DNA from: Hydrangea macrophylla
Lineage: Eukaryota > Streptophyta > Magnoliopsida > Cornales > Hydrangeaceae
Direction: 5' to 3'
Assembly (NCBI GenBank): GCA_033977485.1
Contig: CM066988.1
Location: forward strand, 75,383,169-75,447,168
Length of the DNA stretch: 64,000 bases
Position 1 is the stretch's first letter, and each line of letters begins with the position of its first letter. The notes below the pieces were generated by a model that made no database searches, was not told the DNA's origin, and saw only the letters and a program-made list of their open reading frames with translations. Made by a program: the position numbers and the translations under genes. This document shows positions 10,402-22,014 of the stretch, piece after piece.

Positions 10402-11083
10402 GCGACTTCTGATTTGCTGGTCAACTGCTGAGTCATCGATGACTCAGCGCTGACTGTGGCTGCGCGTGGGAAGGCGGAACGGCGTGCTGGTGGCGCGTGT
10501 AGCGCGTGCGGCGATTTCCGGTGGCCTTTGGAAGTCCGGCCGCCGGGATCTGGATCGTCTGGTCCAGACGATGAGGATGGTGATGGTGGTTTCCGGCGTG
10601 GGTCGCTGGAACATCCGCCGGAACAGTTTCTGCTCTGCGGCGGCGCGTGGCTGCTTCTGGAGGCGCGTGAGGCTTCTGTGGAGGTGCTTTGGTGGCGGGA
10701 CCAGCGGCGTTGGCCTCGTCTTGTCCTGGCGGACCCACTGGATGGGGAGGTGAGATGCAGAGAGCTCTGTAAGGGCCTGTTTGGCTGTGTTTTCAGAAAC
10801 TGGGCAGGTTCAAGGCCCTGTTTGGTTTGAGCAGCTTTTCTGGGCTTTCTGGGTGTGTTTAGAAGCTGGTTTTTTTAGGGGGACTGGGTAATGAGGTGTA
10901 GTTTATGGTTTTTGAGTGGTGGAGACAGTGGTGGTGTGATGGTGGTGATGTGGTTGTGTTTGGTGAGGTTTATTGATCAAACCAACAAAACAAAGCCTTT
11001 GGAAAAAATCTGGCCAAACAGAGCCTTGGGAGGAGAGTTTTTTTTTGCGCAGCTGCTCCCCCTCCAGACGAAGCAAAGTGTTG

Positions 11084-11091
11084 CTTTTATA
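11084..11091 (-). promoter_or_regulatory. Candidate LTR TATA box
   Basis: The minus strand reads TATAAAAG inside GCCTATAAAAGC, about 770 bases into the LTR in sense direction. Several CGATCGTCCGAT motifs lie upstream (about 11160-11380). Confidence 0.45.
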
Positions 11092-11865
11092 GGCAAAACC
11101 TACATGGGCTCCGATCCCATGTAGGTGAGACACCGGTTGATCGGTGCAATTCTGATCCTGATCGTCCGATCGTTCCGGAACTTTGATTGTTATTTATTTT
11201 TTAACCGATCGTCCGATCTTTCTGATTCAAGAAGCTATGGACTCGTAATGTCGTCCTCTTCATATCCGTACGGTTGGATCAAAGATCTTGAGCCCGGATA
11301 TTGACATGTATGTCATTGTTGATGTTTGATCGAGCCGTAAAAACTTGAATCGAACACCGTTTCTTCTCCGATCGTCCGATTGGACTGATTCAAGTCACAG
11401 AATCTCTGTTTTTCTCCGTATTTCAGTCAATCATGTCCAGTCGGACTTCTGGTGTCTCCGGATTGACGATCGTGTCCTTTTTTCTCGATTTCGGTGCGCC
11501 GAAGCTTCGATCGGAGACCGATTCTTCGTCGGTTATCAGAATTTGATGATTTGAAGTTCCGTAGCCCGGTGTTGATTCATGTTCAGCTTTGATGTAATCG
11601 AATTCAACTTTTGGTTGTCCCGGACTTGATTCCGGTCTTGAATTTGTACTGAACTTCGATTCTGGCTGAAAACGTCGTCGGACGATCCTGGGTTCTGGGA
11701 CTCCTGATTGATGAGCTGTGGGCTCTGTATTGACTTTGATTTGACATCTGGGATCCCTGTTTGGATTCTGGAGCTCTTACCTCGATTAGAGTGCCTGGTG
11801 GGCCCCCTGTAACAATTATTTTCTCTCTTTTTTTTGGTGGGTCAAAATGGGGTGTCTACAGTGAG

Positions 11866-14800
11866 CAATCTGAATAGCACTCTTATTATCACAATACATA
11901 GGTGAAGGGCGAGGAAGGGAGACACCCATATCTGTAAGTAGTCGGCGTAACCAAATAAGCTCACGGGTAGTCGAAGCCATAGCACGATACTCAGCTTCTG
12001 TGGAAGACACAGCAACAACATCTTGCTTCTTGCTCTTCCAAGAAATGAGAGAATCACCCAAAAATATACAAAACCCAGTAACAGACTTGCGATCTGCAGG
12101 ATCACCGGCCCAATCAGCATCAGAATACGCACGCAGCTCCAAGGAAGATGATGAAGAAAGTAAAAGACTTTGAAACCTAGTGCCCCTCAAGTACCTCAAA
12201 ATACGATGAACAGCAGCCCAATGAACTGTAGTAGGGGAAGTAACAAACTGACTAACAACATGAACAGCATGAGCAATATCCGGACGAGTAATAGTAAGAT
12301 AAACCAAGCTACCAACAATAGTGCGATACAAGGTAGGATCAGGCAAAGGAACGCCATCAGAAGGGGAAAGACGAACATTAAGCTCCAAAGGGGTATCAAC
12401 AATCTTATTATCAGTGAGGCGAGCACGCTCAAGAATGTCACCTGTATACTTAGACTGAGAAAGAAGATAACCTTTTGGAGAATAGGCTACTTCAATCCCC
12501 AAAAAATAACGTAGTGGACCTAAGTCCTTCATTTCAAAACAACGAGCTAATTCAGACTTCAACACTGCAATCCCATCAACATCATCACCAGTAATAATCA
12601 TATCATCAACATACAAAGAAAGCATAATACGACCAGTAGTGGTACACCTAATAAAGAGAGCTGAATCATACTCACTAGAGGAAAACCCAAATGAGGTAAT
12701 CACTGTGGAAAACTTCTCAAACCAAGCTCGAGGAGCTTGTTTAAGACCATATAAGGCTTTTTTAAGCCTGCAAACTTCACCAGGACCATGAGGAACACCC
12801 GGAGGAGGAACCATATAAACCTCCTCTTGGAGGTCTCCATTCAAGAAAGCATTTTTAACATACATCTGAGTTATATGCCACTGACGAATAGAAGCAACTG
12901 CAATAAGAGTACGAACAGTAGTCATTTTAGCAACAGGAGCGAAAGTCTTCTCGTAATCCATACCATACTGCTGGGAAAAACCCTTGGCAACCAATCTTGC
13001 TTTGTACCGCTCAACAGACCCATCTGACTTGGTTTTGATTTTATAAACCCAACGAGAACCAATAGCGCTCTTACCTGAAGGTAAGGGAACCAAACTCCAA
13101 GTGTCTGTCTTATACAATGCTGAGAGTTCCTCTGCCATAGCATGTTGCCAAAGAGGATCAAGAGCTGCCTCTTTATAGGACAGAGGCTCAGAGAGATCAT
13201 GAACTGAAGCTAAAAATGAAGCAAAAGAATCCGAATAACAAGAATAAACAAAATCAGTTGATTGAGTAGACTTACGAGTGCGAGCAGGATAGCGAGGAGG
13301 TTTCACAGTCTCAGTAGGTGCTTGGGTGGCCTCTGGAAGGGAGGTAGCATCAAGTGGCAAGGTACCAGTATCAGTAGAAGTAGAACCATGAGGTGAGACA
13401 ATATCAGTGGTGCATGGGGATTGAGAGGGCACACTATCGGTATCATCAGAGAATGGGTCAAGATGGATGAGATCAGATTTAGTCAACTCATGATGATTAT
13501 CAGGAATAGAAAAGAAGGGTATGTGCTCGAGAAACACAACATGACGAGAGACATATAGTTTTTTAGTAAGTGGGTCAAAGCAACGATATCCCTTCTGACC
13601 CTCACCATAACCTAGAAAAACACAAATAGAAGACTTAGGTGACAATTTGGTACGCTCTACATGAGGTCGAAGGACAAAACAAGTACAACCAAACACCTTT
13701 AAGGAAGAATAATCAGGAGCATGCCCATACAATTTTTCAAAAGGTGACAGACCTGAGCAGTGAGAGGACGGAATTTTATTAGTTAGATTGACAGCAGTAA
13801 GGACAGCCTCTCCCCAAAAATCACTAGGGACATATGCAGATAATAAAAGAGAGCGAGCAGTTTCAACAATATGCCGATGTTTCCTTTCAGCAACACCATT
13901 TTGCTCAGGAATGTCTGTACAAGAGGACTGGTGAATAGTTCCATCTAAAGCAAGCAACTCACGAAATTTATGATAGGTATACTCTCCACCTAAATCAAAT
14001 CTAAAACATTTGATGACAGCAGAATGTTGAGTTTTAACAAAAGCACGAAAGGTATTGTAAATATCAAAAAAGTCTGAACGGTGTTTCATAAGATAAACCC
14101 AACAGTAACGAGTGCAATCATCAATAAATGATACATAATATCGAGACCCCCCTCTTGTAGTAACAGGAGAGGGTCCCTACACATCAGAATGAACTAAATC
14201 AAATGGTGCAAAAGAATAAGAAATACTTCTATTAAATGGTAAAGCGGAAAATTTTGCCAGTTTATAACCACTTCAATCAGAAATGTCATGAGTTTGTAAA
14301 TCTCCTAATTTTCCTGTAGAAGCTAAATATTTTAAACGAGAGGCTGAAACATGACCAAGGCGAGAATGCCATAAATAAAAACTAGACGAAGATGAACTCA
14401 AACGAAAGGATGACAAGTCAACACTAGAAGCTGCAACCACTGGTACATTGAGTTTGTCCAAGATGTATAATCTCCCTTGTCTACGGCCTCTCCCAATCAG
14501 CGTCTGAGACTGCGGATCCTGCACATGATAAAAAGTAGAAGAAAAAGAGACTAAATAACCTGCATCACAAAGCTGACCAACAGAAATAAGATTCATAGTA
14601 AGTTTAGGAATGTGGTAAACACTAGGGAGAGATACATGAGGTGTGACAACAGACCCAACACCTGCTAATGGCATGGGAGTACCATCAGCAGTCATAACAG
14701 GCATAGAGAAAGCAGGACGTAAGGAAGCAAAAGACGACAAGTCAGGCGACACATGATTAGAAGCTCCAGAGTCTAAAACCCAAATACCTGAGGACATACC

Positions 14801-14954
14801 TGAAGACATACCTAGTGAAGAGGTGGCCATAGCATGTGGCTGTGTGGCAAGGAACTTCTGAAATTGCTCAGCAAGGGAGGTCATGGACGGAGTGAATGGG
14901 GACGGAGTGGATGGGGAAGGGGAACCGGGTCCAAATGAGTCTGATGGTGGTACA
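11866..14954 (-). pseudogene. Copia element 1 protease, integrase, RT and RNase H
   Basis: Minus-strand pol. Going down from 14954: protease with WVLDSGASNHVS (D-S-G-A, about 14770), GAG-pre-integrase zinc region with HSRLGHV (about 14350), integrase core (HSDV about 14185, FDLGGEY about 13995, NGVAERKHRH about 13890), RT with SRWVYKIK, DYEKTFAPV and YVDDM (about 12605), then RNase H with YSDADWAGD (about 12120) and AEYRAMAS. From 14089 to the solo LTR the frame is open for over 740 codons. Two stops break it upstream: one replaces the first Cys of the integrase zinc finger after HDISD (about 14277), the other is a TAG for Trp in HSDVWGP (about 14178). At 11866 the frame runs into the solo LTR and reads a few foreign residues. 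It continues biologically at 8416 and, at its upstream end, at 23380. Confidence 0.92.
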
Positions 14955-16300
14955 TGATCTAGTCAGAATCAAGATATAAAAGTATTCTTTACTTTTCAAA
15001 AGATTTGCAGTGTGGAAGTAAAGGTCGAACCCACAGAGATTGATTACTACAGCTCTTAATTTTAAAACCTAAGTCTAATTAACTAAGAAAAACGGATTTG
15101 ATTTGGATTTTAATTAAACTAATAACAATAAAACTAGATCTAAACTATGAAAGCAATTAAAAGTGTTTTAAATAATGTTTAAGGGAACCTAGGATTGCAA
15201 ATCCACCACTAGCTTCATAATAGGAATATTTATGAATTACTTTAGCTTATTACGTTGGATGAATATGGGGAATTGTAGCTACAAGCCCAATTCCTCCGAC
15301 AAGAAGATAATCATGGTTCAAGCACCAACATAATCCATCTTCGGGTAGCATGAAATATCTCACACTAAACTAGGGTTGTGATCTAATCCGTCTAACCTAG
15401 GCATGGACTATTCGGATACTTGATAACACGAATCAATAAAGCACCATCACATGTAAACAATCTAAACAAGCACAGCAAGAATAGATCGTTGAGCACATCA
15501 CAGTCAAAATAGATCTAAGACAAGAATAAATTCTGAAAGCAATGATTTAATCAATGTAAGTACGATTTATTTATAAAAATCCTCCAAACATGTGACTGTC
15601 ATCCATACATAATAAAACTAAAATAAAAACATAAATAAAACCCTATTACTCGTCTAGGGCTTCATTGAAACCCTAGATCTATGATCTAGCCGTCCATGGA
15701 AGTAGTAGATAGCAAGAGGTTGATGGAGGAGGCCATGGAAACCCTTGGTCTTCTTCTTCTTCTCCTTGCTTCCCTCTCTTCAATGGCTGGAAGTATGGTT
15801 GTAGAATATGTATGTATGGGTGTGTAACCCTTTAATTGAAGTAAAATAGAGTATATATAGATTTACAACAAGTTTTGGAAGCCTTTACAACCCGAAACGG
15901 ACTGAAACTGATGTAATTTACAATCTGGACGTCATTCAGCAGTTTCGTCTGCACAGGAGTCTTCAGTATACTGAAATACGCAACTTTGCTTTTTACACAT
16001 ATCGCGCGAGCGGGTCGCGCGAGCGCGACAATTGGACCTTCGCGCGCGCGGATCGCGCGAGCGGTTTTGGGGATCTCGCGCGAGCGATTTCTGGATTTCG
16101 CGGGCGCGGGTCGCGCGCGCGACTTGTCTTTTTCAGCTTCTTTACTTCTGCTTTTTCACCCTGTTTAGCCTGGTTTAGTTGATTTCTTCCAAAACCTGTC
16201 AGAAAATAGAAAACGAAGTAAAAATATACAAAAACAAGATAAAATGGTACTAACAAATGTTCGTTAAGGCGTATAATTAGGATTAGTTCTCTCCCGATCA
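14955..16300 (-). repeat. 3' LTR of gypsy element 1
   Basis: 1,346 bp. It differs from 22015-23379 by about 11 substitutions (hand count) and a block of roughly 19 bases in the CpG-rich array, pointing to a recent insertion. Confidence 0.93.
16002..16125. repeat. CpG-dense TCGCGCGAGCG array in gypsy LTR
   Basis: Interspersed TCGCGCGAGCGG and TCGCGCGCGCG motifs in an otherwise AT-rich LTR. In sense direction they lie roughly 150-270 bases upstream of the LTR TATA motif. The matching array in the other LTR (23061-23200) is longer, and another set lies at 18410-18640 within the element. Confidence 0.8.
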
Positions 16301-16320
16301 CACCCCCAAACCTACATTTT
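16301..16320 (-). promoter_or_regulatory. Polypurine tract region of gypsy element 1
   Basis: The minus strand reads AGGTTTGGGGGTG immediately before the 3' LTR. The same sequence precedes the 3' LTR of gypsy element 2 (54218-54230). Confidence 0.85.
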
Positions 16321-18843
16321 GCTAGTCCTCGAGCAAAACTAAAATAAAAACTAATAATAAAATTCTATTCCATTTTCGCATGGATCACGATTGCATTTAG
16401 CATATGCAACAAGCCTTTTAAACCCCTAGGTATCCCTAGTAGGACGAGTGAAGTCTCGTGAGGGTTCTCGTCAACAAGTTACCCACAACCATCTTTATTA
16501 ACTTATAAATTTTAAAAAAAATTAAAAAGAAAAACATAACATTCAATACTCCTTATTATAAAACAATGATTCAAAATAGAATAATGAACAAGAAGAAACA
16601 GAATCAAACGTTCACCTATATCATGAGAAACAATCCCAAGTACATGAATCGTATAAATCAATAGAATTTCTCATAAAATTGCACGTGTGTGATATGGTAG
16701 TCAAATGAACACGCGCATGTCATAAACTTGGAATATAACTCGGATAACCATCCAACTATTCTTCGACTACGAATCTCACAATGTCAATTACACTCTAAAA
16801 TGAAACACTCAGAAACAGGTGTAATTTATCTAGTATACGTGAGCAAAGGAATTATGTTTTCAAGACGAATAACGCTCACATACGACACGAAAAAGACGCA
16901 TAACACGAAAGAACAGTAGTCTCATGGATAGGATGCCAACAATCAAAAAAAATTAATCATTACCATATTTTAATCCCTCTCCCATCGTTTACATATCCAA
17001 ACCATCTTTTCTAGGATCAACTAGGACTTTTCAAAGGTTGTAATGTGGCTCAGGTAATGAAAAAGGATAGAATGGATATATCAAGTAGTTTCAGAATGGC
17101 ATTGTAAGGCATGTTCGATTTCTTTCATTCTTCTTCTACAAACTTTCATCTTTTCTTTCTCTTCCTCTTCTGTATTATTTTCTTTTCCTTTTTCTTTTCT
17201 TGCTTCTCAAATGATTATTTATCGAATATCAAGCAACTACCCCAATAGCATCTTATTTTCTTCTTCTCAATCACACATCACCTTAACACTACTAAAAGGT
17301 GACAAATCTCTCAGTGGTGAACTCCAAGTTTGTCAAGTCGGAGCAAAAACAAGGATAGTGGCAATCAAAGAAAGAAATGGCATTTTAACGGCTCAAAGGG
17401 CGAACTAAGGAAATTTTATAATTTATCGGTCGGCAGTAAACAAAGAGGGCCTAAAATCACTTCCTATGGTTATATGGTTCTTCAATGTTTACAATGGAAG
17501 ATTATTTAGCATGGTAACAAATATTTTAACTTGCCTATCAACCAAAACAATAATAATGAAACTAAACAACAAGTAGATGCGCTATTTCAATGAAATTTGA
17601 CAAACACAATGTATTTATAACCCTCTAAAAAGAAAAGATAGGCTCAAAAGCTCACCGGGTCTAGTCTCCACCATGTGTTATCTAGAAATCCGAATCATAT
17701 TATAGTTCACATCAAACATGTATTCAAGTGACTACGTGCAGTGCATAAGTTTATGTGCAAATCTATGATATAAAACTACGATTCAAACGATACATAACTT
17801 AAAACATTTCATCATAACTTCAGCAAATGTTTAATCACATCTTCCCTTGTTTATCCTTCTATAACAATTCAAAGTTATTTAACAAGAAGTATCGACTAGC
17901 GATTGCAAAACTGTAGGTAACATCGTTTATTTAAACACACTTATTGAAAAATTTTAAAATTTTGCATAAAATAATGTGCATGTGTGTGTACATACCCCCA
18001 AACCTAAACCTTTCATTGTCCCCAATGAAACAATACAATGAAAGAAAGGAGAGTACATAAGGAAGGAACGATAGTACCTCGATCTCGGCAATGACAAACA
18101 GGTGAACACAAAGTAATATGGCTATAAAGTGCAATGTTACCTGTTACTTCGTAATAAAAGAAAACAAACTAACAAAAGAATATTAAAAGTAAGTGAAATA
18201 GAAATAGAAAATAGAAATTTAAAAACTAATCTAAACTAAACTAAACTATCAAATGGAAAAGAAATAAAATGAAAAAGTATAAATGTAACAAGAAAAACAA
18301 CGAATACGAACTAAAATGACTTAATAAACAAAAAAGATAAGAAACACAGATAAAATAGGCAGGGGGAAAGATATAGAAAACAAAAGGGAAAAACAAGAAA
18401 ATGGGGGAATCGCGCGAGCGGTCCGCGCGAGCGGCCGTCGCGCGCGCGAATTCCTGGATTTTATTTTTTTTTTAACTGGAAATCGCGCCAGCGAGGTTCC
18501 TCACGCCCGCGAAATGAGGCGCGAAGAAAACCTGAGGGCTCATATAAGAAAAAGAAAGGAAAAACACTAAGGCACATTCTCGCGCCAGCGGGCCGCGCGA
18601 GCGACGTCTCGCGCGAGCGGGCCGCGCGCGCGAGAATGGTATTTTCCATTTTTCGGTTAAAATTATGTATACACTATTAAAATTAATTAATTCCAACCCC
18701 CAAACCTATCCAGAATGTCCACAACAGACACAAATAGACTCAAAAATGACCAAAAATAAGAAAAATGAATGAAATAAAGCTTGGGTTGCCTCCCAAGAAG
18801 CGCTAACTTTTACGTCTTCAGCTAGACCGTTCTAGCTCAAGAC
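16321..18843 (-). other. Non-coding 3' region of gypsy element 1
   Basis: About 2.5 kb without a supportable ORF. In sense direction it opens with the block AGCGCTTCTTGGGAGGCAAC (near 18800), also found just after the pol stop of gypsy element 2 (near 39373). It ends with blocks matching 52300-54230 of that element, such as the conserved ACCCGGTGAGCTTT (near 17660). The whole RT-to-integrase segment and the downstream ORFs of the relative are therefore missing. A CpG-rich cluster of TCGCGCGAGCG motifs lies at 18410-18640. Confidence 0.75.
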
Positions 18844-21540
18844 TTACGGAGGTTGAAAATCAGACTTCGTACCCCTAAGAATGTCAGGTAGAGCTCGATG
18901 GTAAGCCGAAATTACGTCGCTTTGAATTAATTCAATCGACGGTTTATCAGTATGTTCAAATCGATTTCTTACCTTTCGAGTAGATTCAACATTAGGGTCC
19001 GAAGTATTAGGATTCATCCACTCATCATCCGCTATATCGTTTTCGTTACTCACGTTTATTTCTTTGGTAGGCTCAATATTCCGTTTTACCTCACCTTCCG
19101 CCTCACATAGGTTATCGTCGTCTTTAGGAGGTTGATCCATAAAATTAAAAACGTTTAATTTTAAGTTCATGTTCCCAAACGACACTTTCATCACCCCTGT
19201 TCTACAATTGACACGTGCGTTGGCCGTGGCTAAGAATGGACGGCCTAGAATGACAGGAGTGTGTTTTCTAGCATCTAGCACGGGCTCAGTGTCAAGAACC
19301 ATGAAGTCGAGAGGATAATAGCATTTATCAACCTTAACCAAGACGTCCTCGACGATTCCTCTAGGTATTTTAATAGAACGATCCGCTAATTGTATTGTAG
19401 CGGCCGTAGGTTTCAGTTCACCTAGACCTAATTGTTTATAGACGTGATAAGGTATAAGATTAACACTCGCACCTAAGTCAAGGAGAGCCCTATGGATGAT
19501 AGTGTCACCTATGACACATGAAATCGTAGGCGTACCTGGATCCTTATATTTCGGAGGTGAGTGTTGAAAAATAGAACTTACCTTTTCCGTGAGGAAGACC
19601 TTTTTAGGAGTATGACTGCGTATTTTACGCTTTTGAGTGCAAAGGTCTTTTAAACATTTAGCATAAGCGGGAATTTGTTTTATAGCATCGAGGAAAGGAA
19701 TATTTATTTTGACTTGTTTAAATACCTCGAGTATATCTTCCATTTTTGACCCTTTCTTGGGCAAATGCGACGGTCCCTCAACGTTCGGTGGATATGGCAT
19801 TCTCGAAATATAATTCGTTGGGTCCGATTCTTTTTCTTTCTTATTTTGGCTCGCGTCCTCACCCTTCTTCGTATTAGAGTTGATATTCATATCTTTCACA
19901 TTCTCATTCGGAATTTCTATTACCTCTTCCTCTCGTGTAGTCATCCTAGTTGATACGACGTTTACTTGCTCATTCGACCCCTTAACCTCATATTGTCCCT
20001 TAGGGTTTTGAATTGTTTGACTAGGCAACGTCCCCTCGTTTCTACGACTCACTACAGTAGCTAGTTGTCCCATTTGGGATTCAAGCTTCGCAATGGATTG
20101 TGTATGAGAGTGCACTATTTGTGCTTGTGCCTGTACTTGCGTTTCAATTTTATTAAGGGATGCCAACACCTTTTCCTCAAAAATGTTACCCCTTGAAGGA
20201 TTCGGATTAGGAGGCGGGTGTTGGTATTGATTAGGTTGAAACTGAGGTTGATATGCATTAGGAAAATTAGTCGCCTCATTAGGATTATTATTATTATTTT
20301 TCCACGAGAAGTTAGGATGGTTTCTCCATGGCGCATCCGGATTATTAGTAGTTGCATTATAATTAGTTCGTGGGTATTGTTGAATAGAATTAATGTGTTG
20401 CTCCACGAATTCCGAAAATTGACTCGCCGATGGACATGCAAGTATCGAATGTGAAGTATCAGAACATAATGCACAAATTTCACGGGCGGGTGAGGGTGTC
20501 GTTTGGTTCATTGTTAAAAGTCGGTCAAGTTTGTTGGATAGTTCTTTTATTTCAATTGATTGACTTGACTCGAACTTTACCTCCCTCTTAGGTTGTGGGT
20601 ATCCCTCAGAACGGACAGACACCGCTTGGTGCATCGAATTCTCGCTTAAAGTTTCAAATATTTTCCAGGTCTCGTCGGCGCTTTTGTGTAGGAAAGTTCC
20701 CGCACAAACGGCATCGACAGTATTCCTAACAGAGGGAATAAGTCCCTCGTAAAAGACCTGGACCAACTGCCACTTAGGAACCTGATGATGTGGACACGAA
20801 CGTAATAATTCTTTAAATTTTTCCCACGTGTCGTAGAGTGATTCCCCATCTTGCATTACAAAGTTTGTTATAGATTTTCTTATCTGATTCGTACGCATAA
20901 TCGGGAAAAACTTTTGTAAAAATGCGGTGTGTAAGTCTTCCCATGTTTTTATTGTATTTGGCTCCAAAGATTGAAGCCAATATTTAGCTTTGTCCTTTAA
21001 TGAGAATGGAAAGAGCCGCATTTTTAATTCATCATCAGTAAGATTTTGAATTTTCAAAGTGGAGCATATGTCCTGAAAATCTCCTAAGTGTTTATAAGGG
21101 TCTTCATTTAGACGGCCATGGAATGATGGAAGTAGCGAGATGGTAGACGACTTTATCTCAAGGTGAGATGCCGTCGCCTCCGGTAATTCAATACATGTTT
21201 GTGGCGTGTAAGTTGTCGGAATAAAATAATCTTTAAGTGGAGGCGGTGGCGGTATATTAGGATTATTCATATTAGCTCCGTTGTTATTTTGGTTGTTGTC
21301 GTTATTACCAATGTCTGCCATTTTAATCGGTTTTATGTTATGAAAGCGTGGTTTCTTTAGTCTTGTAAGGGTACTACGTATTTCGGATTCAAATAATGAC
21401 GTTGGTTTTGGTGTCAAATCGTCGTCTATTAAAAACCTAGCTCTAGAAGTTAAGTTTGAAGACTTGTTAAGTCTTAATGTACGTTCAAGTTCAGAGTCGA
21501 AAGGTTTTAATTCCGGTTTATTTGAACGTGTACCTAACAT
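18844..21540 (-). CDS. Gag-protease polyprotein of gypsy element 1
   Basis: An intact 898-codon ORF, the only large open frame here without a break. It starts at ATG 21540; a second in-frame ATG (MADIGNND, about residue 73) equals the start region seen in the relative at 33972. The retrotransposon gag domain spans about residues 165-285 (KYWLQSLEPN, FLQKFFPI, GESLYDTWEKFKELL). A CCHC zinc knuckle begins at C356 (C-x2-C-x4-H-x4-C), followed by an Asn/Pro/Gln-rich linker and a basic segment. The aspartic protease carries DLGAS at D688, then LADRSIKIPRG and VILGRPFLATA, usual landmarks of gypsy proteases; D-L-G-A replaces the commoner D-S/T-G-A, as often in this branch. The frame stops before any RT. 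Product: virus-like-particle proteins plus protease. Absence of polymerase makes trans-mobilisation the likely mode. Confidence 0.9.
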   Translation of the reverse strand: MLGTRSNKPELKPFDSELERTLRLNKSSNLTSRARFLIDDDLTPKPTSLFESEIRSTLTRLKKPRFHNIKPIKMADIGNNDNNQNNNGANMNNPNIPPPPPLKDYFIPTTYTPQTCIELPEATASHLEIKSSTISLLPSFHGRLNEDPYKHLGDFQDICSTLKIQNLTDDELKMRLFPFSLKDKAKYWLQSLEPNTIKTWEDLHTAFLQKFFPIMRTNQIRKSITNFVMQDGESLYDTWEKFKELLRSCPHHQVPKWQLVQVFYEGLIPSVRNTVDAVCAGTFLHKSADETWKIFETLSENSMHQAVSVRSEGYPQPKREVKFESSQSIEIKELSNKLDRLLTMNQTTPSPAREICALCSDTSHSILACPSASQFSEFVEQHINSIQQYPRTNYNATTNNPDAPWRNHPNFSWKNNNNNPNEATNFPNAYQPQFQPNQYQHPPPNPNPSRGNIFEEKVLASLNKIETQVQAQAQIVHSHTQSIAKLESQMGQLATVVSRRNEGTLPSQTIQNPKGQYEVKGSNEQVNVVSTRMTTREEEVIEIPNENVKDMNINSNTKKGEDASQNKKEKESDPTNYISRMPYPPNVEGPSHLPKKGSKMEDILEVFKQVKINIPFLDAIKQIPAYAKCLKDLCTQKRKIRSHTPKKVFLTEKVSSIFQHSPPKYKDPGTPTISCVIGDTIIHRALLDLGASVNLIPYHVYKQLGLGELKPTAATIQLADRSIKIPRGIVEDVLVKVDKCYYPLDFMVLDTEPVLDARKHTPVILGRPFLATANARVNCRTGVMKVSFGNMNLKLNVFNFMDQPPKDDDNLCEAEGEVKRNIEPTKEINVSNENDIADDEWMNPNTSDPNVESTRKVRNRFEHTDKPSIELIQSDVISAYHRALPDILRGTKSDFQPP

Positions 21541-21991
21541 AAACTAAAAAAAATTAAACTAAAAACAAAAATTAACTAACAAAAGAAACAAATAGCAATC
21601 ACGCAAATAAGACGACAATCAAGCACACAGTACTACTATGATGCATGAATATTATCCTGTAATGCAATGACCGCGTCAAGCCCAGCGCCCCGGGTTTCCT
21701 AGCTAATGCAGTGCAATTAACCCTAACCTAATGCAAATAGTGCGTCACAGCGCCCTGACTTACAGTGGTTTAAAGCGAAGTTAAAGCGAGCAATTTGCTT
21801 AATTTTAATTTATTTTATTTTTGCGTAAGCTCCTTTGATGTAATTAGCTCCTCCACTCGGAAACGTTGACTACAAAATAAAAGAACAAGTTAGTAACTAA
21901 AAACAAAAACAGAAAATAAGAAAAATAAAAACTAATCAAATATTTACGAATTAACTAAACTACGATTATAAAACTAAGAGTAGTAATACAA

Positions 21992-22009
21992 TCCCCGGCA
22001 ACGGCGCCA
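21992..22009 (-). promoter_or_regulatory. Primer-binding site, tRNA-Asp type
   Basis: The minus strand reads TGGCGCCGTTGCCGGGGA, complementary over 18 bases to the 3' end of plant tRNA-Asp. It lies 5 bases inside the 5' LTR. Confidence 0.9.
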
Positions 22010-22014
22010 AAAAT

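Larger units (their letters stand above)
8417..11860 (-). mobile_element. Solo LTR of a second long-LTR gypsy family
   Basis: 3,444 bp. On the minus strand it starts TGTAGACACCCCATTTTG and ends GGTGCGACA (TG...CA). GTGAG is duplicated on both sides (8412-8416 and 11861-11865) and the insertion sits exactly inside the copia RNase H frame. No PBS, PPT or protein gene is present. The first 18 bases equal those of the LTR family at 992 and 54711, but the body differs, so it is a related, distinct family. It contains a tandem CCGGAAGTA array, a dense G-box array and a GC-rich stretch (10440-10760) whose ORFs on both strands look like composition artefacts. Confidence 0.9.

Noticed and set aside
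10433..10830. GC-rich overlapping ORFs of 95-124 codons, Gly/Arg- and Pro/His-rich
   Set aside because: Open on several frames because of GC content, inside a solo LTR, with no recognisable domain. A captured exon cannot be excluded but is not supported.
21992..22009. Match to the 3' end of tRNA-Asp, possible tRNA gene
   Set aside because: Only the last 18 bases match and the site lies 5 bases inside an LTR. It is a primer-binding site.
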